Shown: in pieces, positions 24,408-31,093 of the stretch | Numbering within the stretch: position 1 is the first letter of the stretch | Layout of the letters: every line of letters begins with the position of its first letter | Source of the DNA: JBNLBS01 sp050303415 | Lineage (GTDB): Bacteria; Pseudomonadota; Gammaproteobacteria; Methylococcales; Methylomonadaceae | DNA: 31,093 nt | Assembly (NCBI GenBank): GCA_050303415.1 | Contig: JBNLBS010000025.1 | Span: 1 to 31,093 of the forward strand | Reading direction: 5' to 3' | Translations under genes and position numbers: made by a program | The notes under the pieces: model-generated | Databases searched by the model: none | Told to the model about the DNA's origin: nothing | The model's input: the letters and a program-made list of their open reading frames with translations, nothing else

Positions 24408-25594
24408 TGAAGGGTATTTGTGTTCTTGGAGCAACGGGATCAATTGGTGTTAGCACACTGGATGTCATTGCCAGGCATTCGGATAAGTACAGAGCGGTTG
24501 CGTTAACGGCAAATACCAACATTGATGCATTATTTGAGCAGTGTCTACAACATAAGCCCGAATATGCGGTTGTGGTCAATGAGGCAAAAGCAGCTGAATT
24601 TAAAGAGAAACTGGCGGCTACGACGGATATTGCAGATATTAAGGTGCTGACCGGTGAACAAGCGCTGGAACAGGTGGCAACACTGGATAATGTTGATTCT
24701 GTGATGGCAGCTATTGTCGGTGCGGCAGGATTATTACCTTCGTTGGCAGCAGCAAAAGCCGGAAAAGCAGTTTTACTGGCCAATAAAGAAGCTTTGGTCA
24801 TGTCCGGCGACATTTTTATGCAAGCTGTTGATGAGTCCGGTGCTGATCTATTACCTATAGACAGTGAGCATAATGCTATCTTCCAATGTATGCCTGCCGG
24901 TTATACGGCGGGTAAAAGTGCAAAAGAAGCCCGGCGAATTTTGTTAACGGCTTCAGGTGGTCCTTTCAGAACCATGCCGGTAGAACAATTACCGCATGTC
25001 ACACCTGAACAGGCAGTTGCTCACCCAAATTGGGATATGGGTAAAAAGATTTCCGTTGATTCGGCAACCATGATGAATAAAGGGTTGGAATTAATTGAGG
25101 CTTGCTTGTTATTTGATATGTCACCGGATCAGATTCAGGTTGTAATTCATCCGCAAAGTATTATTCATTCCATGGTCGATTATGTTGACGGTACCGTATT
25201 GGCGCAAATGGGTAATCCGGATATGCGTATTCCGATTGCACACGCGATGGCCTGGCCGGAACGTTTTGATTCAGGTGTTGAACCATTGGATATCTTTGCC
25301 GTACAACGTATGGATTTTGAAGAGCCGAATCTGGAAAGATTTCCTTGTTTACGATTGGCTTATGAGGCAATTAAAGCCGGTGGCATTATGCCTGCTGTGT
25401 TAAATGCAGCCAATGAAATTGCTGTGGATGCCTTTTTAAATAACGTGGTTAAATTTACCGATATTCCAGTTATTATTGAGCGTTGTATGCAGCAATTTAC
25501 GGCAGACCCGGCCAATAGTCTGGAGCTTGTGCTTCAGGCTGATCAGCAAGCCAGGGATGTTTCGCTGGCAATTGTAGAGGAATTAAAACACTGA
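24407..25594 (+). CDS. dxr: 1-deoxy-D-xylulose-5-phosphate reductoisomerase
   Basis: A 395-residue second enzyme of the MEP pathway, converting DXP to MEP with NADPH. The N-terminal NADPH motif GATGSIG is at 8-14. NKEALVMSG (126-134) and the metal/active-site residues D152, E154 (IDSEHNAIFQ) and E228 (MMNKGLE) are intact. Its start overlaps the cdsA stop and its stop overlaps the rseP ATG (TGATG). With dxs at the other end of the window, both early MEP enzymes lie close to the hopanoid genes. Confidence 0.98.
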   Translation: MKGICVLGATGSIGVSTLDVIARHSDKYRAVALTANTNIDALFEQCLQHKPEYAVVVNEAKAAEFKEKLAATTDIADIKVLTGEQALEQVATLDNVDSVMAAIVGAAGLLPSLAAAKAGKAVLLANKEALVMSGDIFMQAVDESGADLLPIDSEHNAIFQCMPAGYTAGKSAKEARRILLTASGGPFRTMPVEQLPHVTPEQAVAHPNWDMGKKISVDSATMMNKGLELIEACLLFDMSPDQIQVVIHPQSIIHSMVDYVDGTVLAQMGNPDMRIPIAHAMAWPERFDSGVEPLDIFAVQRMDFEEPNLERFPCLRLAYEAIKAGGIMPAVLNAANEIAVDAFLNNVVKFTDIPVIIERCMQQFTADPANSLELVLQADQQARDVSLAIVEELKH

Positions 25595-26955
25595 TGGATC
25601 TGCTTTACACGCTGTTTTATTTTATCGTTGCGATTGGAATTCTGGTCTCTATACACGAGTTCGGACATTTTTGGGTTGCACGTAAAGTCGGTGTAAAGGT
25701 TATTCGTTTTTCAGTGGGGTTTGGTAAGGTAGTCTGGTCATATCAGAGCAAGCCTGGCGAAACTGAGTATGCATTATCCGCCATTCCTTTGGGTGGTTAT
25801 GTCAAAATGGTCGATGAGCGAGAAGGTAAGGTAGATGATAAAGACCTGGATTTTGCTTTTAATCGTCAACCGGTCTGGGCTAGATTTGTTATTGTAGCTG
25901 CTGGACCAATAGCTAACCTGTTGCTTGCAATCGTTTTGTTCTGGGCCGTATATATGTTGGGTGAAACCGGCATGCGGCCTATGTTGGGGACTATTGAACC
26001 GGATACTCTGGCTGAACAGGCGGGTTTTGTCCGAGGTGAAGAGATTATTGCCGTTAATGAGCAGGCCACGCCAACCTGGAGCACTGTCATGGAGAAGGTG
26101 TTTAGTGCGGCAATGGATAAACAGCCTGCATTGGATATTACGGTAAAAAATCTGGATCAAATTGAACAGCATAGGGTGATACAGTTACCGGAAAATCTTG
26201 TTGATGAACCGGAAGACCTGTATGAACGTTTGGGTTTTATTCCTTGGATGCCGGATATGAAACCGGTTATCGGACTGGTTCTGGATTCTGGTGCTGCAGC
26301 TAAAGCAGGATTTAAATCCGGCGATTTAATTGTGAGTGCTGATGGGGTGAATATTGAAAAATGGATGCAATGGGTAGACTATGTTCAAGCACATCCCGAT
26401 ACTGAAATAAATGTTATTGTCGAGCGGGATGAAGTTTATTTACCAATAAAAGTTACGCCTGAATTATTTGATTTAGAAGGTGAAAAAATAGGCAGGATAG
26501 GTGCATCAGTTGATGTGCCTGAAGATTTGCTTAAATCAATGGAAGTCAACGTAAGATTGCCTGTCTGGCCCGCATTTGTTAAAGCTTTGGAAAAAACCGA
26601 ATATTACAGCTTAACTTCATTAAAAATGATGGGCCGTATGCTGGTGGGTACGGCTTCGGTTAAAAATCTGAGTGGGCCGGTCAGCATTGCCCAGTACGCC
26701 GGTCAGTCGGCAGAGATGGGTTTTGTTCATTTCATTAAATTTTTGGCTTTAATCAGTATTAGTCTGGGCGTGATTAATTTGTTGCCGGTTCCGGTTTTGG
26801 ATGGTGGGCATTTGATGTTTTATCTGATTGAAGTGGTCAAGGGCAGCCCTGTGCCGGATCAAGTGCAGATGCTTTTTCAGATGGTGGGTATTGCATTATT
26901 GGTATCGCTGATGGTTTTTGCCATGTTTATGGATTTGGGGCGAATCTTCCAATAA
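25594..26955 (+). CDS. rseP: Site-2 intramembrane metalloprotease RseP
   Basis: A 453-residue S2P-family protease. The zinc motif HEFGH (21-25) lies in the first helix. Two PDZ domains occupy about 115-190 and 215-300 in the periplasm, and the third zinc ligand is in the LDG motif (402-404, NLLPVPVLDGGH). RseP cleaves anti-sigma factor RseA after DegS during envelope stress, and signal-peptide remnants. The last helix ends FMDLGRIFQ. It overlaps dxr by one base. In many gammaproteobacteria the next gene is bamA, but here it is dsbC. Confidence 0.97.
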   Translation: MDLLYTLFYFIVAIGILVSIHEFGHFWVARKVGVKVIRFSVGFGKVVWSYQSKPGETEYALSAIPLGGYVKMVDEREGKVDDKDLDFAFNRQPVWARFVIVAAGPIANLLLAIVLFWAVYMLGETGMRPMLGTIEPDTLAEQAGFVRGEEIIAVNEQATPTWSTVMEKVFSAAMDKQPALDITVKNLDQIEQHRVIQLPENLVDEPEDLYERLGFIPWMPDMKPVIGLVLDSGAAAKAGFKSGDLIVSADGVNIEKWMQWVDYVQAHPDTEINVIVERDEVYLPIKVTPELFDLEGEKIGRIGASVDVPEDLLKSMEVNVRLPVWPAFVKALEKTEYYSLTSLKMMGRMLVGTASVKNLSGPVSIAQYAGQSAEMGFVHFIKFLALISISLGVINLLPVPVLDGGHLMFYLIEVVKGSPVPDQVQMLFQMVGIALLVSLMVFAMFMDLGRIFQ

Positions 26956-27019
26956 AAAAGCCTTGAACGATAAAGCCGTATCACGGTCACACTAATAACG
27001 TAAAAAATATAGGAATATC

Positions 27020-27733
27020 ATGAAACGCTTTTTTCAGTTTGTTTTGTTAATTTCGACTTTCACCTCAGTCTCTGCTTGGGCAGATGAAGATGCAATCAGA
27101 CAATCTTTAACTAAAGCAATGCCTACGGTAAAGATTGATTCGGTAAAAGCTTCAGAAATTGATGGCTTGTATGAAGTTTTTGTAGGTAGTAGTATTTTTT
27201 ATACTTCCAGTGACGGCAAGTATTTGATACAAGGCAATATCATTGATGTTCTTCAACGTAAAGATTTAACCGAGCAGAAGCAGGCTAAGGCCAGAATTAA
27301 GGCAATAGATGAATTGGGTGAAGATCAATCGATTATTTTTAAGCCGAAAAAGAGTTTATATAAGGTAACGGTTTTTACCGATATAGACTGTGGGTATTGC
27401 CGTAAACTGCATTCAGAAATGGATCAGTATTTGGCTGAAGGTATCACCATTCAGTATCTGTTTTTCCCTAGAGCCGGTAAGGGTTCTGATTCATATAATA
27501 AAGCGGTTTCAGTATGGTGTTCTGATGATAGAAATACTGCTTTAACTCAGGCCAAGCAAGGCAAGGATCCAGAGGCAAAGACCTGTGACAATCCTGTAGA
27601 CAGACATATGGCGCTGGGGATGGAGTTTGAAGCCAGAGGTACACCGATGATCGTGACTGAAAAAGGCAGTATTTATCCTGGATATTTACCGGCAAAAAAA
27701 CTGGCACAAGCTCTAGCTAAAGAAAAAATCTAA
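27020..27733 (+). CDS. dsbC: Periplasmic disulfide isomerase DsbC
   Basis: A 237-residue protein with a signal peptide ending SAWA (about residue 21). The N-terminal dimerisation domain (about 25-85) is followed by a thioredoxin-like domain with active site C124-G-Y-C127 (TDIDCGYCRKLH) and cis-proline in RGTPMIV (P209). Two further cysteines in WCSDD and KTCDN match the structural disulfide of DsbC. It corrects mis-paired disulfides in exported proteins. It is 64 bp after rseP with its own AGGA site; no terminator was seen in the gap, so it may be co-transcribed. Confidence 0.93.
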   Translation: MKRFFQFVLLISTFTSVSAWADEDAIRQSLTKAMPTVKIDSVKASEIDGLYEVFVGSSIFYTSSDGKYLIQGNIIDVLQRKDLTEQKQAKARIKAIDELGEDQSIIFKPKKSLYKVTVFTDIDCGYCRKLHSEMDQYLAEGITIQYLFFPRAGKGSDSYNKAVSVWCSDDRNTALTQAKQGKDPEAKTCDNPVDRHMALGMEFEARGTPMIVTEKGSIYPGYLPAKKLAQALAKEKI

Positions 27734-27747
27734 TAGTATAGTAGGAA

Positions 27748-27778
27748 TTAACCACTGAGTTATCGGCTCAGTGGTTAA
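27748..27778. terminator. Shared hairpin between converging dsbC and mutS
   Basis: A perfect 12-bp stem: TTAACCACTGAG (27748-27759) pairs with CTCAGTGGTTAA (27767-27778) around a 7-base loop. It starts 14 bp after dsbC and 1 bp after the mutS stop. The 46-bp gap is almost entirely this hairpin. T-runs are short on both sides, so it is a probable two-way terminator. Confidence 0.7.
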
Positions 27779-27779
27779 A

Positions 27780-30344
27780 TTATAACATTTCTTTTAATTT
27801 ATAAATTAAATCCAAAGCCTGTCTAGGGCTTAAATCATCCGGTTTCAAATCTTCCAGCATACATACTGCAGGATGATACTCTTTGGATGAGAATAGATCC
27901 AGTTGACCACCCCCCGACTCACTTTGTTGATCTATATACGCGGTATCTTCCAGCTGTTGTAATTTGCTTTTAGCTTTATTGATTACCTGTTTGGGTACTC
28001 CTGCCAAGGATGCAACCTGCAGGCCATAGCTTTGATTGGCCGGTCCTTCTTTTACCGCATGCAAAAAGATAATCTTATCCGCATGTTCCATCGCATTTAA
28101 ATGGACATTATGAATATTTTTCTGCTCATCAGCCAGGGTAGTCAATTCAAAATAATGCGTGGCAAACAGTGTATAGGCTTTGGTGATCTTAGCTAGATGG
28201 TCGGCACAGGCCCAGGCTAATGAAAGACCATCGAAAGTGCTTGTGCCCCGGCCAATTTCATCCATTAAGATCAGACTGTTGGCTGTAGCATTATGCAAAA
28301 TATTGGCAGTTTCCGACATTTCAACCATAAAGGTTGAGCGTCCACTGGCCAAATCATCCGAAGCGCCGATTCGAGTAAAAATTTTATCGACGGGGCCGCA
28401 GGTCATTTGACTGCAAGGGGTGTAGCAACCGATATGAGCCATTAAAACGATTAAGGCAGTTTGGCGCATATAAGTAGATTTACCCCCCATATTAGGGCCG
28501 GTAATTACCAGCATTTTGCGTTGGTTATTTAGATTAACATCGTTGGCCACAAATGGAATTTCAGACACCTGTTCAACCACTAAATGACGACCGTCTTCGA
28601 TATTAATGCAAGGTTTTTCCGTTAGGGTCGGTCGTGTTAATTTCAGGGTCACTGCACGTTCGGTAAAATTTACCAGTACATCCAGTTCAGAAAGAGCAGC
28701 GGCACAGTGCTGAAATGCAAGGGTATTGTCCGCCAAACGGTTGAGTAGATCGTCATACAGTGATTTTTCAAATGCTAATGATTTTTCTTTAGCACTCAAG
28801 ACCTGATTTTCAAAACTCTTCAATTCATCGGTAATATAGCGTTCGACACCCTTTAAGGTTTGTTTACGGGTGTAATGAGCAGGTACTTTATCTGAGTGCA
28901 AACGGGAAACTTCAATATAATATCCATGTACACGGTTATAGTTAACTTTCAGATTATTGATGCCGGTGGATGTTTTTTCCCGCTCTTCCATGTCCAGCAA
29001 AAACTGATCGGCATTCTGACTCAGATTACGTAATTTATCCAGTTCCTGATTATAGCCTGCAGCAATGACTCCACCATCGCGAATTAGGACCGGTGGGTTG
29101 TCAACAATGGCTTGTTCCAATAAGCTGAGCGAATCAGGGTGTTGCCCAATTCGTATGCTTATTTGCTGTAATTGCGGATTGTCGGGGCTAATCAGTCGCT
29201 GAATTTCCGGTAATGCTCTTAACGAATTGCGTAATACCAATAAGTCACGTGGACGAGCTGATTTAAGAGCTATACGCGCGCTGATGCGTTCTATATCACC
29301 AATTAGGCGAAGATTGGTTTGAATGTCTTGATACAATTGATCATTAAGCAGAGATTCAATACAGTTCAAACGATCATTTAAAACCTTATGATTGCGCAAC
29401 GGGCGGTGAATCCAGCGTCTTAAACAACGGCTGCCCATAGCGGTGACTGTTTTATCCAATACGCCATACAATGTGTATTGCGCGAGTCCGCTAGGATGGT
29501 AATCCAGTTCCAGATTACGACGACTGGCTGCATCCAAAATAATACTGTCACTGACATTTTCGATAGAAATACCCTGGATATGGGGTAGCGCACTTTGTTG
29601 TGTGTCTTTAACATACTGTAACAGACAACCAGCAGAGGCAATGGCTGCAGGCATTTGTTCACAGCCAAAGCCTTTTAAATCATGGATTTGAAACTGTTTT
29701 AAAATAAGTTCTTTAGCACTTTCGACTTCAAAATGCCAAGGTGGACGATGGCATAAGCCGGTTCTGGATTTAAGCTCATCAGGCAGAGTGAAATCTTCGC
29801 TGAATAACAGTTCAGCCGGGTTTAAGCGTTCCAGTTCACCTAATAAGGCATCTTCAGTTGCTTGTTGCTGCAAAATAAACCGGCCGCTGGTTAGGTCCAG
29901 GCTGGCGATCCCGAATTGTTGCTTGAATACCGAGATTGCCACCAACAGATTGTCTTTTTTGTCTTCCAATAGCGCTTCATCAGTTACCGTACCGGGCGTA
30001 ACTGTACGTACCACTTTGCGTTCAACCGGGCCTTTGGACTTTGCAGGGTCACCAATTTGTTCGCAGATTGCGACCGATTCGCCGTTACGTAATAATTTAG
30101 CAATATAACCCTCGGCGGCATGATAGGGTATACCTGCCATGGGGATAGGGCTGCCGGCTGATTGCCCGCGACTGGTCAGCGTAATATCTAAAATTTGTGC
30201 TGCTTTTTTTGCATCATCAAAGAATAATTCGTAGAAATCACCCATGCGATAAAACAAAAGTGTTTCAGGATGACCCGATTTAATGCGCAGATATTGCTGC
30301 ATCATTGGTGTATGTTGGTTGGAATTTTTTTGTTTTGTTGTCAT
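27780..30344 (-). CDS. mutS: DNA mismatch repair protein MutS
   Basis: An 854-residue mismatch-recognition ATPase. The mismatch-probing Phe-X-Glu is F37-Y-E39 in YRMGDFYELF. The ABC ATPase has Walker A GPNMGGKST (616-624), Walker B LILMDE (691-696) and the signature-like region between. Near the C-terminus QLDLF (814-818) matches the beta-clamp-binding consensus, followed by the tetramer-forming tail. It binds mispairs and recruits MutL. No clear Shine-Dalgarno sequence precedes the ATG. It is divergent from pncC with only 36 bp between starts. Complete and undamaged, so the strain is not an obvious mutator. Confidence 0.98.
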   Translation of the reverse strand: MTTKQKNSNQHTPMMQQYLRIKSGHPETLLFYRMGDFYELFFDDAKKAAQILDITLTSRGQSAGSPIPMAGIPYHAAEGYIAKLLRNGESVAICEQIGDPAKSKGPVERKVVRTVTPGTVTDEALLEDKKDNLLVAISVFKQQFGIASLDLTSGRFILQQQATEDALLGELERLNPAELLFSEDFTLPDELKSRTGLCHRPPWHFEVESAKELILKQFQIHDLKGFGCEQMPAAIASAGCLLQYVKDTQQSALPHIQGISIENVSDSIILDAASRRNLELDYHPSGLAQYTLYGVLDKTVTAMGSRCLRRWIHRPLRNHKVLNDRLNCIESLLNDQLYQDIQTNLRLIGDIERISARIALKSARPRDLLVLRNSLRALPEIQRLISPDNPQLQQISIRIGQHPDSLSLLEQAIVDNPPVLIRDGGVIAAGYNQELDKLRNLSQNADQFLLDMEEREKTSTGINNLKVNYNRVHGYYIEVSRLHSDKVPAHYTRKQTLKGVERYITDELKSFENQVLSAKEKSLAFEKSLYDDLLNRLADNTLAFQHCAAALSELDVLVNFTERAVTLKLTRPTLTEKPCINIEDGRHLVVEQVSEIPFVANDVNLNNQRKMLVITGPNMGGKSTYMRQTALIVLMAHIGCYTPCSQMTCGPVDKIFTRIGASDDLASGRSTFMVEMSETANILHNATANSLILMDEIGRGTSTFDGLSLAWACADHLAKITKAYTLFATHYFELTTLADEQKNIHNVHLNAMEHADKIIFLHAVKEGPANQSYGLQVASLAGVPKQVINKAKSKLQQLEDTAYIDQQSESGGGQLDLFSSKEYHPAVCMLEDLKPDDLSPRQALDLIYKLKEML

Positions 30345-30380
30345 ACTGCATATTTTATCAAACTACCGTACATAAACATC

Positions 30381-30848
30381 ATGGATCAGGAATTATTTCA
30401 ATTGGCAGAGCTGTTGGGCGAAAGGTTAAAAGCCAAAGGACAGAAAATAGCCGTTGCCGAATCCTGTACAGGTGGGTTGATTTGTAAAATGCTAACTGAT
30501 GTTCCCGGCAGTTCGGCCTGGTTTGACCGAGGGTTTATTACTTACAGCAATGAAGCCAAAATGGATATGTTGGGAGTAAAATCGGAAACACTCGAGAAAT
30601 ACGGTGCTGTCAGCGAACAAACAGCGTTGGAAATGGTACAGGGTGCCTTGAAAAACAGTCTGGCTGACTATGCTATTGCAGTAACAGGCATCGCAGGGCC
30701 GGGAGGTGGAACAGTGGAAAAGCCGGTTGGTTTGGTTTATATAGCTTCTCAATGGAAACAAGAAAAGGCAATTTGCAATAGAAATTATTTTTCTGGAGAT
30801 CGAGAACTAGTTCGCGACAAGACTCTTAAAACAGCACTAAGTTTTTAG
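30381..30848 (+). CDS. pncC: Nicotinamide-nucleotide amidase (CinA C-terminal domain type), slightly short C-terminus
   Basis: A 155-residue stand-alone CinA C-terminal (CinA-C/PncC) protein that deamidates NMN to nicotinic acid mononucleotide in pyridine-nucleotide recycling. AESCTGGLICKMLTDVPGSS, FDRGFITYSNEAK, YGAVSEQTA and VTGIAGPGGGTVEKPVGLVY segments are all typical. The open frame begins upstream at 30270 within mutS. The ATG at 30381 gives MDQELFQLAELLGERL, which fits the family start. The protein ends LKTALSF, roughly ten residues earlier than the E. coli homologue. The stop is followed after 9 bp by a possible IS remnant, so the 3' end may have been rewritten by an insertion. In many relatives recA follows, but this is not visible here. 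Confidence 0.9.
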   Translation: MDQELFQLAELLGERLKAKGQKIAVAESCTGGLICKMLTDVPGSSAWFDRGFITYSNEAKMDMLGVKSETLEKYGAVSEQTALEMVQGALKNSLADYAIAVTGIAGPGGGTVEKPVGLVYIASQWKQEKAICNRNYFSGDRELVRDKTLKTALSF

Positions 30849-30857
30849 TAAAAAAAC

Positions 30858-30956
30858 TGTGGTGGCCTAATAGCTCCGGACACAGTTATTGGAGGATAAT
30901 ATTTATCAAATATTTAAGAGGTCATAACGGGACAGAAACGGAAAAAAATCTAATGA
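30858..30956 (+). mobile_element. Possible decayed left end of an insertion sequence
   Basis: The segment starts TGTGGTGG (30858-30865), differing in one base from the TGTAGTGG that opens the element at 31017. It then carries an inverted repeat AACTGTG/CACAGTT (30855-30861 with 30881-30887), a hairpin AATATTT/AAATATT (30898-30904 with 30908-30914), a GAGGTCATAACGGGACAG leader, and ATGA (30953-30956), which meets a stop two codons later. The order (end, hairpin, purine-rich leader, ATGA) parallels the next element. It is probably a remnant, with weak evidence. Confidence 0.3.
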
Positions 30957-31016
30957 ATATATAAATAATAAGTGGTAGCTTTGGGTTTGGGTACTGGTTT
31001 TTTAGTACTTGAGGCA

Positions 31017-31093
31017 TGTAGTGGTACAGTAAATTTGGCCACCTGATAAGAGGTGATATTATCACCTCATAGACACAACAGGTGACACAATGA
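31017..31093 (+). mobile_element. Left end of an IS3-like insertion sequence, cut by the window edge
   Basis: The terminal segment begins TGTAGTGG and runs into AAATTTGGCCACC (31031-31043), recalling IS3-family ends that begin TG and contain an AAAxTTGGxCA block. The leader holds a perfect 19-base palindrome (31050-31068). AGGTGA (31080-31085) lies 4 bases before an ATG at 31090-31092, the presumed start of the transposase OrfA, of which only one codon is visible. Family assignment is from pattern memory, and no transposase sequence is available here to confirm it. Confidence 0.5.
31040..31068 (+). promoter_or_regulatory. Mutually exclusive hairpins in the IS leader
   Basis: GAGGTGATATTATCACCTC (31050-31068) is a perfect 19-base palindrome. 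Its left arm AGGTG (31051-31055) can instead pair with an upstream CACCT (31040-31044) around GATAAG. Two alternative stems just ahead of the transposase start could dampen translation or transcription entering from outside, a common IS safeguard (inference). Confidence 0.45.

Noticed and set aside
24391..24813. 140-codon open frame opposite dxr
   Set aside because: Antisense of a conserved gene, low-complexity Ala/Ser-rich product.
30270..30380. N-terminal extension of pncC from 30270
   Set aside because: It lies inside the mutS coding region on the other strand and the added residues do not fit the family.
30855..30887. LexA (SOS) box upstream of an expected recA
   Set aside because: CTGT and ACAG are present, but about 21 bases apart rather than 8. 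No recA is visible in the window.
1..31093. CRISPR arrays, tRNA or rRNA genes, prophage genes
   Set aside because: No regularly spaced repeats, cloverleaf-like segments or phage-type genes were seen on either strand.
1..31093. Hopanoid methylases (hpnP, hpnR) and hpnI/hpnJ/hpnK
   Set aside because: No matching B12-binding radical SAM or deacetylase gene is present in the window, so methylated or cyclitol-ether hopanoids cannot be predicted from it.

Overview
The window looks like chromosomal DNA of a gammaproteobacterium, most plausibly a Methylococcales (type I) methanotroph. Gammaproteobacterial housekeeping blocks (map/glnD, rpsB-tsf-pyrH-frr-uppS-cdsA-dxr-rseP, mutS/pncC) sit beside a large hopanoid cluster that has an aminohopanoid transaminase (HpnO), a one-enzyme squalene synthase and CopC/CopD. 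This taxonomic reading is inference; no methane monooxygenase gene is present here.

Left third (1-14587), hopanoid region. A roughly 480-bp AT-rich divergent control region (10025-10501) separates two arms. The minus arm reads squalene synthase - shc - hpnG - hpnN - hpnO - copC - copD - dxs (dxs runs off the left edge). The plus arm reads hpnH - hpnB - hpnM - mlaA/vacJ. Together these make squalene, cyclise it to hopene, attach and trim an adenosyl-derived side chain, aminate the side chain, and move hopanoids or lipids between membranes. The dxs gene supplies isoprenoid precursor. The control region holds a good sigma70-type promoter on each strand, a near-perfect 24-bp palindrome and a direct repeat.

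Middle (14588-19253). The genes are apt (minus), a PilZ-domain protein (plus), glnD and map (minus, overlapping start and stop). A strong hairpin lies between the converging mlaA and apt. The converging PilZ and glnD genes are only 1 bp apart.

Right part (19254-27733). rpsB has a structured leader that resembles the S2 autoregulatory leader. It is followed by tsf, pyrH, frr, uppS, cdsA, dxr and rseP, then dsbC in the place where bamA is usually found. With dxs at the left edge, dxr and uppS, two MEP-pathway enzymes and two classes of isoprenoid consumer fall within 26 kb.

Right edge (27734-31093). mutS (minus) and pncC (plus) diverge from a 36-bp gap. Downstream of pncC, where recA is expected in many relatives, there are what look like two insertion-sequence left ends in tandem: a decayed one (about 30858) and an apparently intact IS3-like one (from about 31017), whose transposase ATG is the last codon of the window.

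Starts were moved from the longest open frame for hpnH (GTG 10502), hpnO (ATG 3599), frr (ATG 22176) and pncC (ATG 30381). hpnG and glnD use GTG starts that overlap the upstream stop.
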